A DNA stretch of 64,000 nucleotides from Leptolinea sp964446955 (GCA_964446955.1 CAYUQJ010000004.1:144713-208712); one strand, 5' to 3'. Positions 41,577-51,759 are shown, numbered from the stretch's first letter. A program made the numbers and translations. The notes: generated from the sequence alone by a model not told the origin.

Positions 41577-43016
41577 ATGAACAACAAGATAATCATATCT
41601 CTGATCATATTGATCACACTGTGCATATGTGGAACCGCGATTGTTCTGACAGGTCTATTTCTCGCTTCGCGCGTATCCCCCGCCGCCTCCCCGGTTGTTG
41701 AAACCCTTTCACCAGCCGGTACAGAAAGCAACCCCCAGCCTCCCCAGCCATTGGATACACCGCTGCCATCCGATCCATCCCAATCCAAACTGGACGCGGT
41801 ATCCGCGCTGCCGGCTGATCTGGCAAGAGAAATGGATGAGATACAACGGCAGGTCAGCCACATCCGCGGGTTAAAGGCAAGCCAACCGATCACGCGTGCG
41901 CTGCTCACCGAAGATGAGCTTCAACAAAAAGTTGAAACCGATTTCTTCAAGGATTATTCCGCTGAAGACGCGGAAGAGGATGTAGTGATTTTGAGCGTCC
42001 TCGGTTTATTACCGGAAGATTTTGACCTGATTAGCCTGTATAAAGAGCTTTATGCGGAACAGATCGCCGGATATTACGATAGTGAAAGCAAAGAGATGTA
42101 CGTGGTTCAGGGTGACGATTTTGCCGGAATGGAACGTATGACATATGCCCATGAATACACACACACTCTTCAGGATCAGGTGTATGGACTTGAAACCGGA
42201 TTGAAGATCAACGAAGAATACTGCGAGAATGAATCGGAATATTGCCTGGCAGCAACCGCGTTGATCGAAGGAGACGCTGTCTTTACCGAAGAGGAATGGT
42301 TGTTAAAACACGGCAGCGAACAGGACCAGCAGGATATTCAGGATTTCTATCTTTCCTATTCAAGCCCGGTCTATGATTCGGCTCCGGTCTATCTTCAAAA
42401 GGATTTACTTTTCCCCTATCAGTTTGGTCTGGAGTTTGTTTACTCCCTTAACGACAAAGGTGGATACGCGCTCGTCGATCAGGCCTTTCGCAATCCACCC
42501 AAAACAACAGAGCAGATCCTGCATCCAGACAAATTCCCCGCAGAAGGGGCAATCAATGTCTCCCTGCCGAATGTCCAATCCGTGTTACCGGAGACATGGG
42601 TTAAGATCGATGAAAATATGCTTGGCGAATGGTACTCCTACCTGGTTATGGCGTATGGTCATGAGAAGCAGTTTGCTCTACCCGAATCAACCGCCCGCAC
42701 AGCAGCAGCTGGATGGGGCGGGGATCGATATGCCCTGTTTGTTGATCCATCCGGTAAGGAAATCGTATTTCTGCTGGAATCAGTCTGGGATACGGAAAAT
42801 GACGCCAGGGAATACATCTCGGCCATGAGCCAGTATGGAACAGAGCGCTGGGGCAGCACAGACCATAAAGGTAAAGAAACCTTTCAATGGAAATCAACAA
42901 CGGACGGTTCAGTTTTTATCGGTCGCAATGGAGCGAAAACGTTGTGGGTAATTGCGCCGGACGAATCCACCCGTCAGACCATACAATCCCTGTTCCCGGA
43001 ATTTTCGGCTAAATAA
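41577..43016 (+). CDS. Exported zinc metallopeptidase with HEYTH motif
   Basis: 479 residues. A membrane helix (about 5-30) and Pro/Ser-rich linker (about 36-70) precede the catalytic domain. His192-Glu193-Tyr-Thr-His196 is a zinc-binding HExxH motif and Glu231 in ALIEGDA is a likely third ligand (gluzincin type). No characterised family is recognised with certainty. TATAAT at 41548-41553 could drive it. Together with its upstream C39-TPR neighbour it forms an envelope-protease pair. Confidence 0.78.
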   Translation: MNNKIIISLIILITLCICGTAIVLTGLFLASRVSPAASPVVETLSPAGTESNPQPPQPLDTPLPSDPSQSKLDAVSALPADLAREMDEIQRQVSHIRGLKASQPITRALLTEDELQQKVETDFFKDYSAEDAEEDVVILSVLGLLPEDFDLISLYKELYAEQIAGYYDSESKEMYVVQGDDFAGMERMTYAHEYTHTLQDQVYGLETGLKINEEYCENESEYCLAATALIEGDAVFTEEEWLLKHGSEQDQQDIQDFYLSYSSPVYDSAPVYLQKDLLFPYQFGLEFVYSLNDKGGYALVDQAFRNPPKTTEQILHPDKFPAEGAINVSLPNVQSVLPETWVKIDENMLGEWYSYLVMAYGHEKQFALPESTARTAAAGWGGDRYALFVDPSGKEIVFLLESVWDTENDAREYISAMSQYGTERWGSTDHKGKETFQWKSTTDGSVFIGRNGAKTLWVIAPDESTRQTIQSLFPEFSAK

Positions 43017-43026
43017 GGATACGCGA

Positions 43027-43698
43027 ATGCCTCTGGATGCCGGACTGGTCCGTGCCATATGCTTTGACGTTGACGGTACCTTGAGTGATACCGATGATAT
43101 CTGGTTGGAAAAATCGCTAACCTTTATCCGCCCTCTCCATTGGATGTTCCCCCGGACGGAACCGGCGATTGTGGCACGGCGATTGATCATGGGTTTAGAA
43201 ACCCCCGGAAATCACGTGTACCACATGCTGGATTGTCTGGGTATGGATGCCCTGGCCGGGCGTGTTTATAATTTTGCAAGCAGAGTAATGCCCCATCACA
43301 CAAAAAACTATAAGCTGGTTCCCGGCACCAGGGAAACCCTAAATTTTCTGGGAAAGCTCTTCCCGATGTCTGTGGTAAGCGCGGGAAGCCACAAAAACAC
43401 ACACGGTTTTCTTGATAAATTCGAGCTTCACCCTCACTTCAAAGCTGTTGCCACCTCACAGACCTGCGAGTTTACCAAACCTTTCCCGCACCCGGTGATC
43501 TGGGCTGCCGGTCAGATGGGATTGGATCCCCACAATTGTCTTATGATTGGCGATACGGTCGTTGATATTAAAGCCGGCAAAGCAGCTGGAGCCCAGACGG
43601 TTGGTGTATTATGCGGTTTTGGGGAAAGGGATGAACTGGAAAAAGCCGGAGCAGATCTGATCTTGAACAGCCCGGTTGATCTTTTGGCTTATTTCTAA
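43027..43698 (+). CDS. HAD-superfamily phosphatase, phosphoglycolate phosphatase-like
   Basis: 223 residues from the ATG at 43027 (AAGGA before). Motif I is FDVDGTLS with Asp14 and Asp16; motif II is the Ser in VVSAGSHKN, motif III Lys in FTKPFPHP, motif IV GDTVVDIKAG. The cap is helical (C1 type). Substrate not defined. The gene begins 11 nt after the metallopeptidase stop and is likely co-transcribed. Confidence 0.88.
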   Translation: MPLDAGLVRAICFDVDGTLSDTDDIWLEKSLTFIRPLHWMFPRTEPAIVARRLIMGLETPGNHVYHMLDCLGMDALAGRVYNFASRVMPHHTKNYKLVPGTRETLNFLGKLFPMSVVSAGSHKNTHGFLDKFELHPHFKAVATSQTCEFTKPFPHPVIWAAGQMGLDPHNCLMIGDTVVDIKAGKAAGAQTVGVLCGFGERDELEKAGADLILNSPVDLLAYF

Positions 43699-43773
43699 CC
43701 GAATATCCCCGAATAATTCGAGTGACAATTGAATGTGTGGACCAGAATAAATGAGAACCTGTTAATGCGTGGC

Positions 43774-43802
43774 TTGACCGGTTTTTTTCCACATGTTATG
43801 AT
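43774..43802 (+). promoter_or_regulatory. Sigma-70-type promoter for the LysM-M23 gene
   Basis: TTGACC at 43774-43779 and TATGAT at 43797-43802 are 17 bp apart; the start codon of the next gene is 25 nt downstream. Confidence 0.75.
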
Positions 43803-43826
43803 GCGCAAACAGACCAAGAAGGATGT

Positions 43827-45053
43827 ATGACTGATTATGCACCGACTCCGGAAAATGATATTCCGGACGGATTGACAAATAAAGAACCCATTAGCGTTAT
43901 AAGCGAAACTCCAGAGGAGACGGAATCAATTTGGATCCGGATTTGGGAGGCCGTTCAACAACGCGGAATGACCGAGCAGGCAATGAGGGCTGGCACGGGC
44001 CTCGCCTCCATTGCGCTGATCTTGATTGCTGTATGGGTGATGAACAGCTTTTTTCTATCCGGCACGGTGACAAATCCACAGAAAGCGAACGTTCCGTTAG
44101 CCAAAACCACGCCTACTTCACTGCCGGGAGCAAACCCGGCATCCATAGGGTACACAGCCAGTAATATTATTCTGGATAGTATCCCGCGGTATATCGACGC
44201 TCACACTTCACTTCCAGCGAAACCGCGTTCCCAGATAATTCAGTATACCGTCCAGAAAGGGGACACCATTTTTGCCATCGCGTCAAAGTTCAACCTGAAG
44301 CCCCAGACTATTCTATGGGGGAACTACCATATACTGGCAGACAACCCTCATTACCTTCAACCGGACCAGGTTTTGAATATCCTTCCCCTGGATGGGGTAT
44401 ATCATGAATGGCATGCGGGGGAAGGGCTGAACGGAGTGGCAAAATTTTACGGCGTATCACCGGATGCGATCGTGGATTACCAGGGAAATGGTTTGAACCG
44501 CGCAACGCTGGGTGATTTCGCCAATCCCAGCATTGAACCGGGGAAAATGCTCATTGTTCCCGGGGGACAGCGTGAATTTGTCGTATGGTCTGCACCGCGC
44601 ATTACGCGCAGCGATCCGGCAGTAGCAAAGATCTATGGGCCGGGCGCCTGCGGTGCCGTTGTCGATGGCACGATCGGCAGTGGATTGTTTCTCTGGCCCA
44701 CCACAGACCGATATATTTCCGGCTATGATTATTCCCCGGAAACCGGACATTACGCCATTGATATTGGTGGTGCTCTGAATAACGGTATATTCGCGTCAGA
44801 CGGCGGCGTTATTGTCTACGCCGGATGGAATGACTTTGGATATGGCAATGTGGTCGTAATAGATCACGGTAACGGATGGCAAACTTTGTACGCCCACCTT
44901 AACTCGATCAGCGTAGCCTGTGGACAGTCCGTTTCCCAGGGAGCGGTTATCGGTTTGCTTGGATCAACCGGCAAATCAACCGGCCCGCACCTTCACTTTG
45001 AAATGCGCAGTGACACGTACGGACGCGTAAACCCGAAAGACTTCTTACAATAA
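43827..45053 (+). CDS. LysM-M23 peptidoglycan endopeptidase, membrane-anchored
   Basis: 408 residues. A short cytoplasmic part and one helix (about 57-77) precede a LysM domain (about 137-185, YTVQKGDTIFAIA) and a second, weaker LysM-like stretch (about 190-245). The M23 domain (about 290-405) has HYAIDIGG, the GYGNVVVIDHGNG strand, YAHL and the final GPHLHFE, a complete metal site. It probably trims cell-wall cross-links. A paralogue is encoded at 48551 on the other strand. Confidence 0.92.
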   Translation: MTDYAPTPENDIPDGLTNKEPISVISETPEETESIWIRIWEAVQQRGMTEQAMRAGTGLASIALILIAVWVMNSFFLSGTVTNPQKANVPLAKTTPTSLPGANPASIGYTASNIILDSIPRYIDAHTSLPAKPRSQIIQYTVQKGDTIFAIASKFNLKPQTILWGNYHILADNPHYLQPDQVLNILPLDGVYHEWHAGEGLNGVAKFYGVSPDAIVDYQGNGLNRATLGDFANPSIEPGKMLIVPGGQREFVVWSAPRITRSDPAVAKIYGPGACGAVVDGTIGSGLFLWPTTDRYISGYDYSPETGHYAIDIGGALNNGIFASDGGVIVYAGWNDFGYGNVVVIDHGNGWQTLYAHLNSISVACGQSVSQGAVIGLLGSTGKSTGPHLHFEMRSDTYGRVNPKDFLQ

Positions 45054-45131
45054 GACCTGTTCCCTTTCAAATAGGCAAATGCTAGAATAAATATAACGTT
45101 CTCTGTTTTGCCTGTTTGAAAGGATTTCGAC

Positions 45132-45980
45132 ATGTCTACCCTTTCTGATGTACGACCTTCTCCCATTGCCGGGCGATGGTACGACAGCAATCCGACCCGT
45201 CTGGCACACCAGATCGACACGTTTCTTCACGATGCAATCATCCCGCCACTTCTAGGCGAGGTGATCGGACTCGTTGCTCCACATGCCGGTCACCGGTATT
45301 CCGGTTTTACAGCGGCCCATGCCTTCAAAACGGTACAGGGTAATTCTTATGATCTGGTGGTTGTAATCTCACCATATCATGATTTCTACCCCGGCTCATT
45401 GATCACCACAGCACACCAGGCATACAGCACCCCGCTTGGTGAAATCCCGGTTGATATGGATAGCCTGAACCGTTTGGAAGCTTCCATTAAAAAAACAGCC
45501 GGTTTGTCTTTGAATCGGTTATACCGCGACACGGAACATTCGCTCGAAATTGAGCTCCCATTTCTGCAACGTAGCCTTGTTGGTTCCTTTGCCTTATTGC
45601 CGATCATGATCCGTTCACGCAATGCCGCTGAAATGCGAGCACTGGGTGAATCTGTGGCACTCGTGACAGAAGAGTATAGAACTCTCCTGGTAGCCAGCAG
45701 CGATCTCTCGCACTTTTTCTCTGAACCACAGGCTCTGGTGCTTGATAGTTTTCTCGAAAAACAACTGGAAGAGCTTTCGCCAGAAGGGGTTTTAAACGCC
45801 GATATAACAGGAAAAGGTTACGCCTGTGGCGCGGGAGCGATAAGCGCGGTGATATGGGCATCTCTTAAAAAACATGCCAATAAAGCCATACTTTTGCATC
45901 ACAGCACATCCGCGGAACAAACTGGCGACCGAAGCTCGGTCGTAGGGTATGCTTCTGCCGCATTTGTGAAAATAGAATAA
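45132..45980 (+). CDS. MEMO-type protein (AmmeMemoRadiSam system protein B)
   Basis: 282 residues. The MEMO fold is marked by the start PIAGRWYDSNP, the LVAPHAGHRYSG motif, the VVISPYHDFYPG segment, a TEHSLEIELPFLQ motif and VASSDLSHF, which give the conserved His and Asp metal ligands. The associated radical SAM and AMMECR1 genes of the full system are not in the window. AAAGGAT precedes the ATG. Confidence 0.88.
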   Translation: MSTLSDVRPSPIAGRWYDSNPTRLAHQIDTFLHDAIIPPLLGEVIGLVAPHAGHRYSGFTAAHAFKTVQGNSYDLVVVISPYHDFYPGSLITTAHQAYSTPLGEIPVDMDSLNRLEASIKKTAGLSLNRLYRDTEHSLEIELPFLQRSLVGSFALLPIMIRSRNAAEMRALGESVALVTEEYRTLLVASSDLSHFFSEPQALVLDSFLEKQLEELSPEGVLNADITGKGYACGAGAISAVIWASLKKHANKAILLHHSTSAEQTGDRSSVVGYASAAFVKIE

Positions 45981-46022
45981 AAAAAATGGTTATTATTCAT
46001 CCAAATCGTGTAAACTTTTTTT

Positions 46023-48497
46023 ATGGACAAACCGCGATATGTCAGGGTGGCGGTTAACATTCCTGCCAAAGACACAGAGTTTGATTACAGTCTCCCGGAT
46101 GAACTCCAGGATTACGTTCATCCCGGCTGCCTGGTTGAGATCCCTTTTTCCAACAGGGTTGTACAGGGCTTAATCACCCGCTTTATTGAAATACCGTCTG
46201 TACCGGAAGTAAAAGTTGTCTCAACGTTGATCGATCCAGTTCCAGTCCTAACGGAAAACCAGCTTCAGCTGGCATCCTGGATGTCAAAAGAAACCTTAAC
46301 CCCTCTGGGATTATGCATCGACCAGATGCTGCCGCCAGGTCTTGTTGCCCAGGCCGATATTCAGTATGAAGTCATAACCGACGATATCAACCTGGTCAAA
46401 ATGGAGCAGACCGAACAACGCATCATGCAGCAACTGGTTAACAGAGGCGGATTACGTCTTCACCAATTGGAAGCCGCCATTCCTCACACAACCCTTCAGG
46501 GAGCTCTACGCAAGTTACAGCAATCCGGGCAGATCACAGCCCGATCCATATTGCTTCCTCCAAGGGTCAGACCGAAATATGTGCGTACAGCATCACTGGC
46601 CTGCCCCATGGAAACAGTGAATACGCGGAAACAAAATTTGAGCATCTTTCCGGCTGTTCAGGAACGGCGTCAAAAAGCGCTTGAATACCTCATGGACGAG
46701 CCGTTGCCGGTCGAAGTCACCTGGGTTTACGCAGCCAGTGGATGCAACCTGGCAGACCTGATCATACTTCAGGAGATGGACCTGATTGTTCTGAACGAGA
46801 CCGAAGTATGGCGGGATCCATTGAAAAATGTGGAGCCCCTGAAACAGGGAGAGCCTGAACTAACAGAAGACCAGCTACGAGTCTGGAACGAGTTAAAACT
46901 TGCCCTTGAATGGAGCCGCAGCGGCGAGACTATCCAGCCTGTTCTTATTCAGGGTGTTACCGGTTCCGGAAAGACCGAAATCTATCTACAGGCTGCCGCG
47001 GAAACAGTGAAAGCCGGACGGCAGGCGATTATTCTGGTTCCCGAAATATCCCTCACACCCCTGGCAGCTCAACGGTTTCTTACCCGCTTCCCCGGACAGG
47101 TGGGATTGATCCATTCCAAATTAACACCGGGAGAACGATACGACACCTGGAGGCGGGCGCGGGCGGGGTTTTTGCCGATCATCGTAGGACCGCGCAGTGC
47201 TTTGTTCACCCCCCTGAAAAATCTCGGACTTATCGTGATCGATGAATGTCATGATGATTCGTATTACCAACGGGACCCGGCTCCTGCTTTTTCCACCCAG
47301 AGGGTTGCCGCGCGGTTGGCAGAGCTTTCTAAAGCAGCTCTTATTATGGGATCCGCCACACCGGATGTCACTCAACAGTATTTTGCCCGTAAGGGAACCT
47401 ATCAGCACTTATTACTTCCCAACCGGGTCATACCACAGGAGAATGGTGCGGGTCTGCGTTCTGAAGACCCGGGCTTGCCGCCGGTAAAAGTGGTTGACAT
47501 GCGCGCTGAATTAAAAGCCGGAGTTCGGTCCATATTCAGCCGTCCACTGCAAGAATCCCTTCGTAGAGTGTTGGAAGCACAGGAACAGGCTATCTTATTT
47601 CTCAACCGCAGAGGGGCCTCTACATTTATTTTCTGCTATGACTGTGGATACACCATCCGCTGCCCCCGCTGTGATATTCCATTAACATACCACTCTGCCG
47701 AGAATTACCTGCTTTGCCACCATTGTGGTTATCAACGGCAGATGCCCAAAGTATGCCCCAAATGCAACAGTCCGCGCATTCGAGGATTTGGTACCGGAAC
47801 AGAACGCGTGGAAGCAGAATTGAAGGAACTGTTCCCTGAAGCGCGTGTACTCCGCTGGGATTCGGAAACTTCGCAGACAAAAGGTGCCAATGACATAATT
47901 CTAGGGCATTTTACTGCCCATCGGGCAGATTTTCTGGTGGGTACGCAACTGGTGACCAAAGGTCACGATTTTCCACTGGTAACCCTGGTGGGTATCCTGC
48001 TGGCAGAATCCGGCCTCAATTTGCCTGATTACCGTTCACCGGAACGAACATTCCAGCTGATAACCCAGGTAGCCGGTCGTGCCGGCCGCAGCGTAAGACC
48101 CGGCAGCGTGATCTTGCAAACGTACCAACCGGAAAACTATGTTATCCAGGCTGCCTCTCGGCATGATCTGAATGGCTTTTATGAGCAAGAGATCGAACAG
48201 CGCAAACGTCTTCAATATCCTCCGTTTACCCGGTTAGCCAGACTGATCTTTACAAACCTGAACGAAGAATTTGCCAGAACGCAGGCGGAAAATGTGAAAG
48301 AAATGATTGCCCATCGGATTGAGGAAGAGAATCTGGGGGCTTCCTCTGTCAGCGCGGCCCTTCCCTGTTATTTTTCTCGGGAATCCGGTTATTACCGCTA
48401 CCAGGTGGTCATTCGCAGCTCAGACCCCGCCCGTCTTTTGCATGATATTCCCTTGAATAATTGCCGTGTCCAGGTCGACCCGGTAGATCTTTTATAA
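46023..48497 (+). CDS. priA: Primosomal protein N' (replication restart helicase PriA)
   Basis: 824 residues. The N-terminal DNA-binding domain (about 1-110) is followed by a linker domain and the helicase core: Walker A GVTGSGKTE near 315-323 and the DECH box near 410-413. The zinc-binding insert has Cys-x-x-Cys pairs at CYDCGY, CPRC, CHHCGY and CPKC. A GRAGRS motif marks the second helicase lobe. PriA reloads the replisome at stalled forks. It starts about 43 nt after the MEMO gene. Confidence 0.94.
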   Translation: MDKPRYVRVAVNIPAKDTEFDYSLPDELQDYVHPGCLVEIPFSNRVVQGLITRFIEIPSVPEVKVVSTLIDPVPVLTENQLQLASWMSKETLTPLGLCIDQMLPPGLVAQADIQYEVITDDINLVKMEQTEQRIMQQLVNRGGLRLHQLEAAIPHTTLQGALRKLQQSGQITARSILLPPRVRPKYVRTASLACPMETVNTRKQNLSIFPAVQERRQKALEYLMDEPLPVEVTWVYAASGCNLADLIILQEMDLIVLNETEVWRDPLKNVEPLKQGEPELTEDQLRVWNELKLALEWSRSGETIQPVLIQGVTGSGKTEIYLQAAAETVKAGRQAIILVPEISLTPLAAQRFLTRFPGQVGLIHSKLTPGERYDTWRRARAGFLPIIVGPRSALFTPLKNLGLIVIDECHDDSYYQRDPAPAFSTQRVAARLAELSKAALIMGSATPDVTQQYFARKGTYQHLLLPNRVIPQENGAGLRSEDPGLPPVKVVDMRAELKAGVRSIFSRPLQESLRRVLEAQEQAILFLNRRGASTFIFCYDCGYTIRCPRCDIPLTYHSAENYLLCHHCGYQRQMPKVCPKCNSPRIRGFGTGTERVEAELKELFPEARVLRWDSETSQTKGANDIILGHFTAHRADFLVGTQLVTKGHDFPLVTLVGILLAESGLNLPDYRSPERTFQLITQVAGRAGRSVRPGSVILQTYQPENYVIQAASRHDLNGFYEQEIEQRKRLQYPPFTRLARLIFTNLNEEFARTQAENVKEMIAHRIEEENLGASSVSAALPCYFSRESGYYRYQVVIRSSDPARLLHDIPLNNCRVQVDPVDLL

Positions 48498-48530
48498 AAA
48501 AAAACAGGAGGAAGTGATCACTTCCTCCTG
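48496..48530 (-). terminator. Terminator after the minus-strand LysM-M23 gene
   Basis: A perfect 26-bp palindrome (48505-48530, arms CAGGAGGAAGTGA) is flanked on the left by a run of A, which is a T-tract on the minus strand. It therefore ends the rho/LysM-M23 transcript and lies directly behind priA. Confidence 0.88.
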
Positions 48531-48550
48531 CCCTGTGAAAACATCAATAA

Positions 48551-49678
48551 CTACTGTAACACTGCCCAGGGATTGATAAAACCACCATAATACCGGACTT
48601 CAAAGTGCAAATGGGGACCGGTCGAATTACCCGTGCTTCCCGCCAGGGCAATGATCTGTCCCTGGGTTACACTCTGGCCGCAACGCACCTGAACCGCGCT
48701 GTTGTGAGCGTAGGCTGTGCGGTAGCCATTACCGTGGTCGATCATAACAAAGTTACCGTATCCGCCGCCAATAGGCCCGGCATACACAACCACACCGCTA
48801 TCCGCGGCTTTGATGTAGTCTCCAGTGAGCGCGGCAATATCAATGCCCAGATGACCTGACCAGTAATCATTGCCAGAAATTTTATGTTCGTTATTGGTAG
48901 GCCAGATAAAACCGCCTGTTCCAACTGCACCGCCATCGCCAGTTTCACAGGCACCAGGGCCAATGATTTTGGAATTGGCAATGGTGGCAGACTTGCCCTT
49001 GGCAATATCCGGGACAATCCACTGACGAACTTCGCCCGTTCCTCCGGGGACCATCAGGTACTGGCCTTCTTTGATCTGCGGATCAACAAAATCCAGTTTG
49101 TTGCCAGGCCACATGACAATATCTTCCACATAGACCCTGTATTTTGATGCAATCTTTTCCAGGGTGTCATATTTCTTGACCTTGTAATACACGCCATCCG
49201 TCGGCGGGATGTTCAATGTCACCCCAACAGACAACATCTGCGGATCGTCTTGCAGAACATCAAAGTTGGCCCACAGGATCGATTCCGGTTCCAGATCATA
49301 TTGCCTGGAAATGGAGAAAACCGAATCGCCCTTTTGCACGAGATAGTGTTGAACTTTATCCAACGGCCTGTCCGGTTTATTCGTATGGATGGAAGCCGCC
49401 CTTGAGACAGAGACCAGGCTATCTGATGCGATCTCTGGCATATGCGGTGCTCCACCCGTGCCTTCCGGAATGAGGGATACCGGGACCACAGTGGGAACAG
49501 GAGCAGCTTCAGCCTGAACCATACCGGGAACCTTATTGAACGCGACAAAGCCGGCAAAGCCGACCATGATCAGCGCAACCCCCCAGCTTATTTTTGGAAG
49601 CCAGAACTCGAGAGGCGAAACGCGGGGGTTACCGGTTTGCTCCTCCGGCTTCTCTCGGGTTGCGAATTTTATTTTCAC
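48551..49678 (-). CDS. LysM-M23 peptidoglycan endopeptidase, membrane-anchored
   Basis: 375 residues, the same layout as the gene at 43827: cytoplasmic start, one helix (about 30-50), LysM (about 109-155, YLVQKGDSVFSIS), a second LysM-like unit (about 160-205, YKVKKYDTLEKIA), and an M23 domain (about 255-375) with HLGIDIAA, GYGNFVMIDHGNG, YAHN and GPHLHFE. The ATG overlaps the rho stop, so translation is coupled to rho. Confidence 0.92.
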   Translation of the reverse strand: MKIKFATREKPEEQTGNPRVSPLEFWLPKISWGVALIMVGFAGFVAFNKVPGMVQAEAAPVPTVVPVSLIPEGTGGAPHMPEIASDSLVSVSRAASIHTNKPDRPLDKVQHYLVQKGDSVFSISRQYDLEPESILWANFDVLQDDPQMLSVGVTLNIPPTDGVYYKVKKYDTLEKIASKYRVYVEDIVMWPGNKLDFVDPQIKEGQYLMVPGGTGEVRQWIVPDIAKGKSATIANSKIIGPGACETGDGGAVGTGGFIWPTNNEHKISGNDYWSGHLGIDIAALTGDYIKAADSGVVVYAGPIGGGYGNFVMIDHGNGYRTAYAHNSAVQVRCGQSVTQGQIIALAGSTGNSTGPHLHFEVRYYGGFINPWAVLQ

Positions 49679-50955
49679 TAATCCTCCGTCAAATTTTCCA
49701 AAAACTCCTGGTTATTGCGGGTTCGTACCAACCGCTGCAATATGGCTTCGGTACCTACAGATATATCCATTCCTGCGCCCTGGGGCGGCGGGGTGATCAT
49801 TTGCAAGTACATGCGGCGCATCAACCAGGCTCTTTGAAGAATATCCGGTCCCAGCAGCAATTCCTCTCGTCGTGTGGATGAACGTTCGATATCGATGGCC
49901 GGGAAAATCCTGCGTTCCTGTAAACGCCGGGAAAGGTGTAATTCCATATTGCCAGTACCTTTAAATTCTTCATAAACAACATCGTCCAACCTGGAACCGG
50001 TATCGATCAACGCAGTCGCTATGATCGTCAGAGAACCACCTTCCTCCAGATTTCGGGCTGCCCCGAAGAACCGTTTTGGAGGATAAAGTGCGGTTGGATC
50101 CATACCACCTGAAAGTGTCCTTCCGGATGGGTTAACTACCAAATTATAAGCCCTTGCAAGCCTTGTTAGCGAGTCCATTAGTATAACCACGTCCCGCCCC
50201 ATTTCGACCAGCCGTTTAGCGCGGTCCAGGGCTATCTCAGCCGCCCTGACATGTGAAGTGACCGGTTCATCAAATGTGGAAGCTACCACTTCTGCATCCA
50301 CAGAACGGTCCATATCGGTTACCTCTTCGGGGCGTTCGCCGATCAAAGTAATGATGAGGTGGACATCGGGATAGTTGGAGGAAATTCCATTCGCCACCTG
50401 TTTCATTATGGTGGTTTTACCCGCCTTGGGTGGTGAAACGATCATGCCGCGTTGTCCGCGTCCGATCGGAGAAACCAGGTTGATCAGTCGGGTGGATAAT
50501 ATCGAACGGTCGGTCTCCAGATCAAATCGTTTATCCGGGAAAATGGGTGTCAGGTCCTCAAAACGGCGGCGGTTGTGTAGATCTTCCGGCGAAATACCGT
50601 TTACTGTCTCAACCTTCAAAAGGCCGTAATGCCGTTCCGTCTCGCGTGGTGGTCTTACTTGTCCAAGAACGAAATCCCCACTTCGCAGATCATACCGTCG
50701 AAGCTGGGCTTGAGAGACATACACATCATCGGGACCGATGGAATAATTGCGACGTAAAAACCCGATGCCTTCCTGTAATACTTCCAATACACCCCCGCGT
50801 ACTTCCTGTCCTTCCTGTTCAGCTTCGTTCTGGCGGATTCTCAGGATCAGGTTTTCTTTTTTTAGACGGGCGGCGTTTGGCACATTGAATTCAGCGCCAA
50901 TTTGCCGGAGTTTTGCCAGTGGGGTGTTTTGCAATTCTGCAATATCAATTGTCAT
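49678..50955 (-). CDS. rho: Transcription termination factor Rho
   Basis: 425 residues. The N-terminal Rho_N helix (IAELQNTPLAKLRQIGAEF), the RNA-binding OB fold (about 55-125, GGVLEVLQEGIGFLR) and the hexameric ATPase are present; Walker A is SPPKAGKTTIM near 176-186, with the ERPEEVTDM loop and VILMDSLTRLARAYN Q-loop region. It ends RNA chains at C-rich sites. There is a long leader (about 170 nt from the predicted -10), as expected for an autogenously controlled rho gene. Confidence 0.95.
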   Translation of the reverse strand: MTIDIAELQNTPLAKLRQIGAEFNVPNAARLKKENLILRIRQNEAEQEGQEVRGGVLEVLQEGIGFLRRNYSIGPDDVYVSQAQLRRYDLRSGDFVLGQVRPPRETERHYGLLKVETVNGISPEDLHNRRRFEDLTPIFPDKRFDLETDRSILSTRLINLVSPIGRGQRGMIVSPPKAGKTTIMKQVANGISSNYPDVHLIITLIGERPEEVTDMDRSVDAEVVASTFDEPVTSHVRAAEIALDRAKRLVEMGRDVVILMDSLTRLARAYNLVVNPSGRTLSGGMDPTALYPPKRFFGAARNLEEGGSLTIIATALIDTGSRLDDVVYEEFKGTGNMELHLSRRLQERRIFPAIDIERSSTRREELLLGPDILQRAWLMRRMYLQMITPPPQGAGMDISVGTEAILQRLVRTRNNQEFLENLTED

Positions 50956-51304
50956 AAGTGTCTCTTATCAATTTATCCGGGATAGACAGGCAATAAACCC
51001 AGCCACCCTGTGATTGGGCCTGCCTGTCGCGATCCATCAATTTATCAGGGAAAAGGGATTTTTCTTAGCCGATAATCATGTTCCTGATCAGCAAATTCGG
51101 AGTGATTTTGTCTGACCCAGAAAGATTATAGCATGCACACTACACTCCGGCAAGAACAGGGCAGACTTAGGAAAAACATTGTCACATAAATAAAAGGGGG
51201 CAATTCAAACCTGTTTATCGGGTTTTGACAGGGTTTTTCCACAGCAAAACCCTATGATAGAATGACAAAAGGTATTTTTGCACAAAGGTGACCCGGTGTG
51301 AAAC
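50956..51304. other. Divergent leader region between rho and the YbjN gene
   Basis: About 350 nt. It carries the rho promoter and leader on the minus strand. Near 51219-51256 GGGTTTTG and CAAAACCC can pair across about 20 nt, just before TATGAT/TAGAAT boxes that may serve the YbjN gene. No gene or RNA family is recognised. Confidence 0.55.
51127..51155 (-). promoter_or_regulatory. Sigma-70-type promoter for rho
   Basis: On the minus strand TTGCCG (51155-51150) and TATAAT (51132-51127) are 17 bp apart, leaving a leader of about 165 nt before the rho ATG. Confidence 0.7.
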
Positions 51305-51757
51305 ATGAATGAGTTGTTTGCTACCATACAAAAATTCTTCACGGACGATGAGTGGTATTACATGCAGTTGGGAAACCAGCCCATCTTGCAGATGACATTT
51401 CAGGGTAAGAACGGGAAATGGACCTGTTACGCCCAGGTACATGAAGAACAGCCCATATTCTTTTTCTTTTCCGTCTGCCCTGTCAATGTGCCGGAAGAAA
51501 AAAGACCCATTATGGCTGAGTTTGTAACCCGGGCCAATTACGGTCTTAAAGTGGGTAATTTTGAAATGGATTTTTCTGACGGAGAGATCCGGTACAAAAC
51601 CAGTATAAATGTGGAAAACGATTCTCTTTCCGGCGCGATCATTCGGAACCTCGTTTACGCCAATCTTTGGACAATGGATCGATACTTATCCGGAATTCTA
51701 TCCGTGATTTATGGCGATGTAACGCCGATAGAGGCTATACAAAAATCGGAGGAATAA
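51305..51757 (+). CDS. YbjN-domain protein
   Basis: 150 residues, one YbjN-type alpha/beta domain similar to type III secretion chaperones: WTCYAQVHEEQ, FFFFSVCPVNVPEEKR, then FVTRANYGLKVGNFEMDFSDGEI, shown here in parts. Function unknown; YbjN affects motility and stress in E. coli. The nitroreductase gene starts two bases after its stop. Confidence 0.82.
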   Translation: MNELFATIQKFFTDDEWYYMQLGNQPILQMTFQGKNGKWTCYAQVHEEQPIFFFFSVCPVNVPEEKRPIMAEFVTRANYGLKVGNFEMDFSDGEIRYKTSINVENDSLSGAIIRNLVYANLWTMDRYLSGILSVIYGDVTPIEAIQKSEE

Positions 51758-51759
51758 AA

